From Thauera sp. JM12B12 (GTDB lineage: Bacteria > Pseudomonadota > Gammaproteobacteria > Burkholderiales > Rhodocyclaceae): 64,000 bases of DNA. Position 1 is the stretch's first letter; each line of letters opens with the position of its first letter. The stretch lies in contig NZ_CP154859.1 in the NCBI RefSeq assembly GCF_039614725.1, positions 1,178,001 through 1,242,000 of the forward strand, read 5' to 3'. Under the pieces are notes generated by a model. That model made no database searches. It was not told where the DNA came from and worked only from the letters and a program-made list of their open reading frames with translations. Positions 62,841 through 64,000 of this stretch are shown one piece after another. A program made the translations under genes and the position numbers.

Positions 62841-63947
62841 ATGAAAAGACGCGCGTTCATCACGGCTGCCGCCTGCACGACCCTGGCCGCGGCAGGCGGC
62901 GTCGGCTACCTCGCGCATGCCCGCGGCGCGGCGGCGTACGCGGAGGCCGTTCGCCAGACCTGGCGCCACGGCGAGCCCGCGGGCGGCGGTCCGCAGGCGG
63001 CGCTGCGCGAACTCGTGCGCTACGCGGCGCTCGCGCCGTCCAGCCACAACACGCAGTGCTGGCGGTTCGGACTGGGCGAGCGCCGGGTTTCGATCGTGCC
63101 TGATTACGCGCGCAGATGCCCGGTTGTCGACCCGGACGATCATCACCTCTTCGTAAGCCTCGGCTGCGCGGCCGAGAACCTCCTGCAAGCGGCGCCGGCG
63201 ATGGGGTTCCGAGGCGAGCACCTGTTTGCTGGCGGGACGGCGGATACGCTGGAGGTCGTGCTGGTTCCCGCGGCGGTGCAGCGGAGCCCGCTGTTCGAGG
63301 CCATTCCGCAGCGGCAGACGACCCGCACCGAGTTCGATGCGCGGCCGCTCGCGGTCGACGAACTGAGGCTGCTCGAAGCGGCAGGCTCGGGCAAGGGCGT
63401 CCAGGTGCTGCTGCTGACCGAGGCGCGGGCCATGGAGGCAGTCCTCGGCTTCGTGGTCGAGGGCAACACCGCGCAGATGCGCGATCCCGCATTCGTGCGC
63501 GAGCTCGCGCACTGGATCCGGTTCAACGGCGGCGAGGCCGCCAGGCTGCGGGACGGACTGTTCGCGGGCGCGTCCGGCAATCCGTCGATTCCAGGCTGGC
63601 TGGGCCGGCTGATGTTCGATGCCGTGTTCTCGGAGCAGGCCGAGAACGACAAGTACGCACGCCATGTCCGCAGTGCCGCCGGCATTGCGGTATTCGTGTC
63701 CGAGCTCGATGACAGGGCGCACTGGATCGAAGCCGGACGTTGTTTCCAGCGTTTTGCGCTGCAGGCAACGGCGATGGGCGTGCGCACGGCACATCTGAAT
63801 CAACCGGTGGAGCTGGTCTCGCTGCGTGCCGCGTTCGCCGGTTTCCTGGGCATCACCCGCGGCCGGCCCGACCTCGTCATCCGCTTCGGCCGCGGACCCG
63901 AGATGCCGCGCTCGCTGCGGCGCCCGCTCGAATCCGTGCTGCTGTGA
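62841..63947 (+). CDS. Tat-exported nitroreductase/Acg-like FMN protein
   Basis: The 368-residue protein starts MKRRAFITAAACTTLAAAG, a twin-arginine-like signal with hydrophobic core to about residue 28. Residues 50-340 have a nitroreductase/Acg-like fold with the APSSHNTQCWRF segment near the N terminus (FMN-binding) and the duplicated half seen in Acg family proteins. It is likely an exported flavoprotein of unknown substrate. Convergent or other neighbours lie beyond the window; the last 53 bases hold no gene. Confidence 0.8.
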   Translation: MKRRAFITAAACTTLAAAGGVGYLAHARGAAAYAEAVRQTWRHGEPAGGGPQAALRELVRYAALAPSSHNTQCWRFGLGERRVSIVPDYARRCPVVDPDDHHLFVSLGCAAENLLQAAPAMGFRGEHLFAGGTADTLEVVLVPAAVQRSPLFEAIPQRQTTRTEFDARPLAVDELRLLEAAGSGKGVQVLLLTEARAMEAVLGFVVEGNTAQMRDPAFVRELAHWIRFNGGEAARLRDGLFAGASGNPSIPGWLGRLMFDAVFSEQAENDKYARHVRSAAGIAVFVSELDDRAHWIEAGRCFQRFALQATAMGVRTAHLNQPVELVSLRAAFAGFLGITRGRPDLVIRFGRGPEMPRSLRRPLESVLL

Positions 63948-64000
63948 CCGGACGCGCCATGCCGCGTGCGGCGCCTCCTTGCGGGTGAGCGAGCCGGAGG

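Overview
The window is a 64 kb piece of a GC-rich betaproteobacterial chromosome. Gene content and order point to the Rhodocyclales (Thauera/Azoarcus/Aromatoleum type): cytochrome c1 followed by sspA-sspB, dusB-fis-purH-purD, hemCDXY, argH next to algZ/algR, amgK-murU divergent from lptD-surA-pdxA-rsmA, and a CIRCE-controlled groESL. The assignment rests on recognised protein families and synteny, not on a database search. Most of the window is dense housekeeping sequence. I see no insertion sequence, prophage, CRISPR array or rRNA.

Layout. 1-2.2 kb: end of cytochrome c1, the ClpXP-adaptor/stringent-starvation pair sspA-sspB and a hemerythrin-like protein. 2.2-10.7 kb: dadA-like dehydrogenase, fbp, a TamA-type outer-membrane protein, a glycine-zipper protein, a Lon-like protease and an exported glycosidase-like protein. 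10.7-15.3 kb: groES-groEL with a perfect CIRCE operator, then a TctD/TctE-like two-component pair behind a structured leader. 15.4-19.3 kb: tRNA-Phe, hemA, prfA-prmC, grxD. 19.3-22.4 kb: a less GC-rich accessory cassette (exported protein, PqqD-like protein, HPr-kinase-related kinase, nucleotidyltransferase), the so-called HPr-rel-A system, whose function is unknown. 22.4-28.1 kb: argH in an apparent operon with a Ser/Thr kinase-cNMP-binding protein and a fructosamine-kinase-like protein, divergent from algZ-algR. 28-36.8 kb: ppc, a thioredoxin-fold protein, hemC-hemD-hemX-hemY and hemF. 36.8-41 kb: purD, purH, fis, dusB. 41.2-45 kb: a Cys/Met-metabolism PLP enzyme divergent from the methionine transporter metNIQ. 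45-49.6 kb: ubiH, pepP, murU, amgK. 49.7-55.6 kb: lptD, surA, pdxA, rsmA. 55.6-64 kb: a REP-type repeat, a small DUF2892 membrane protein with a Crp/Fnr-type operator and regulator, xth, prlC, a DUF2189 membrane protein, purC, and a divergent pair of exported redox proteins (intradiol dioxygenase, nitroreductase-like).

Themes. Tetrapyrrole synthesis is well represented (hemA, C, D, X, Y, F), as are purine synthesis (purC, D, H) and outer-membrane biogenesis (tamA, lptD, surA). The part least explained by known biology is 19.5-22.35 kb: four same-strand genes, three of them translationally coupled, flanked by ordinary core genes, with visibly lower GC. The exported protein at its head is a candidate substrate of the modification enzymes behind it. 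Secondary points are the kinase/fructosamine-kinase operon, the Crp/Fnr palindrome placed for class II activation of the DUF2892 gene, the composition shift inside lptD and the REP element beside rsmA.
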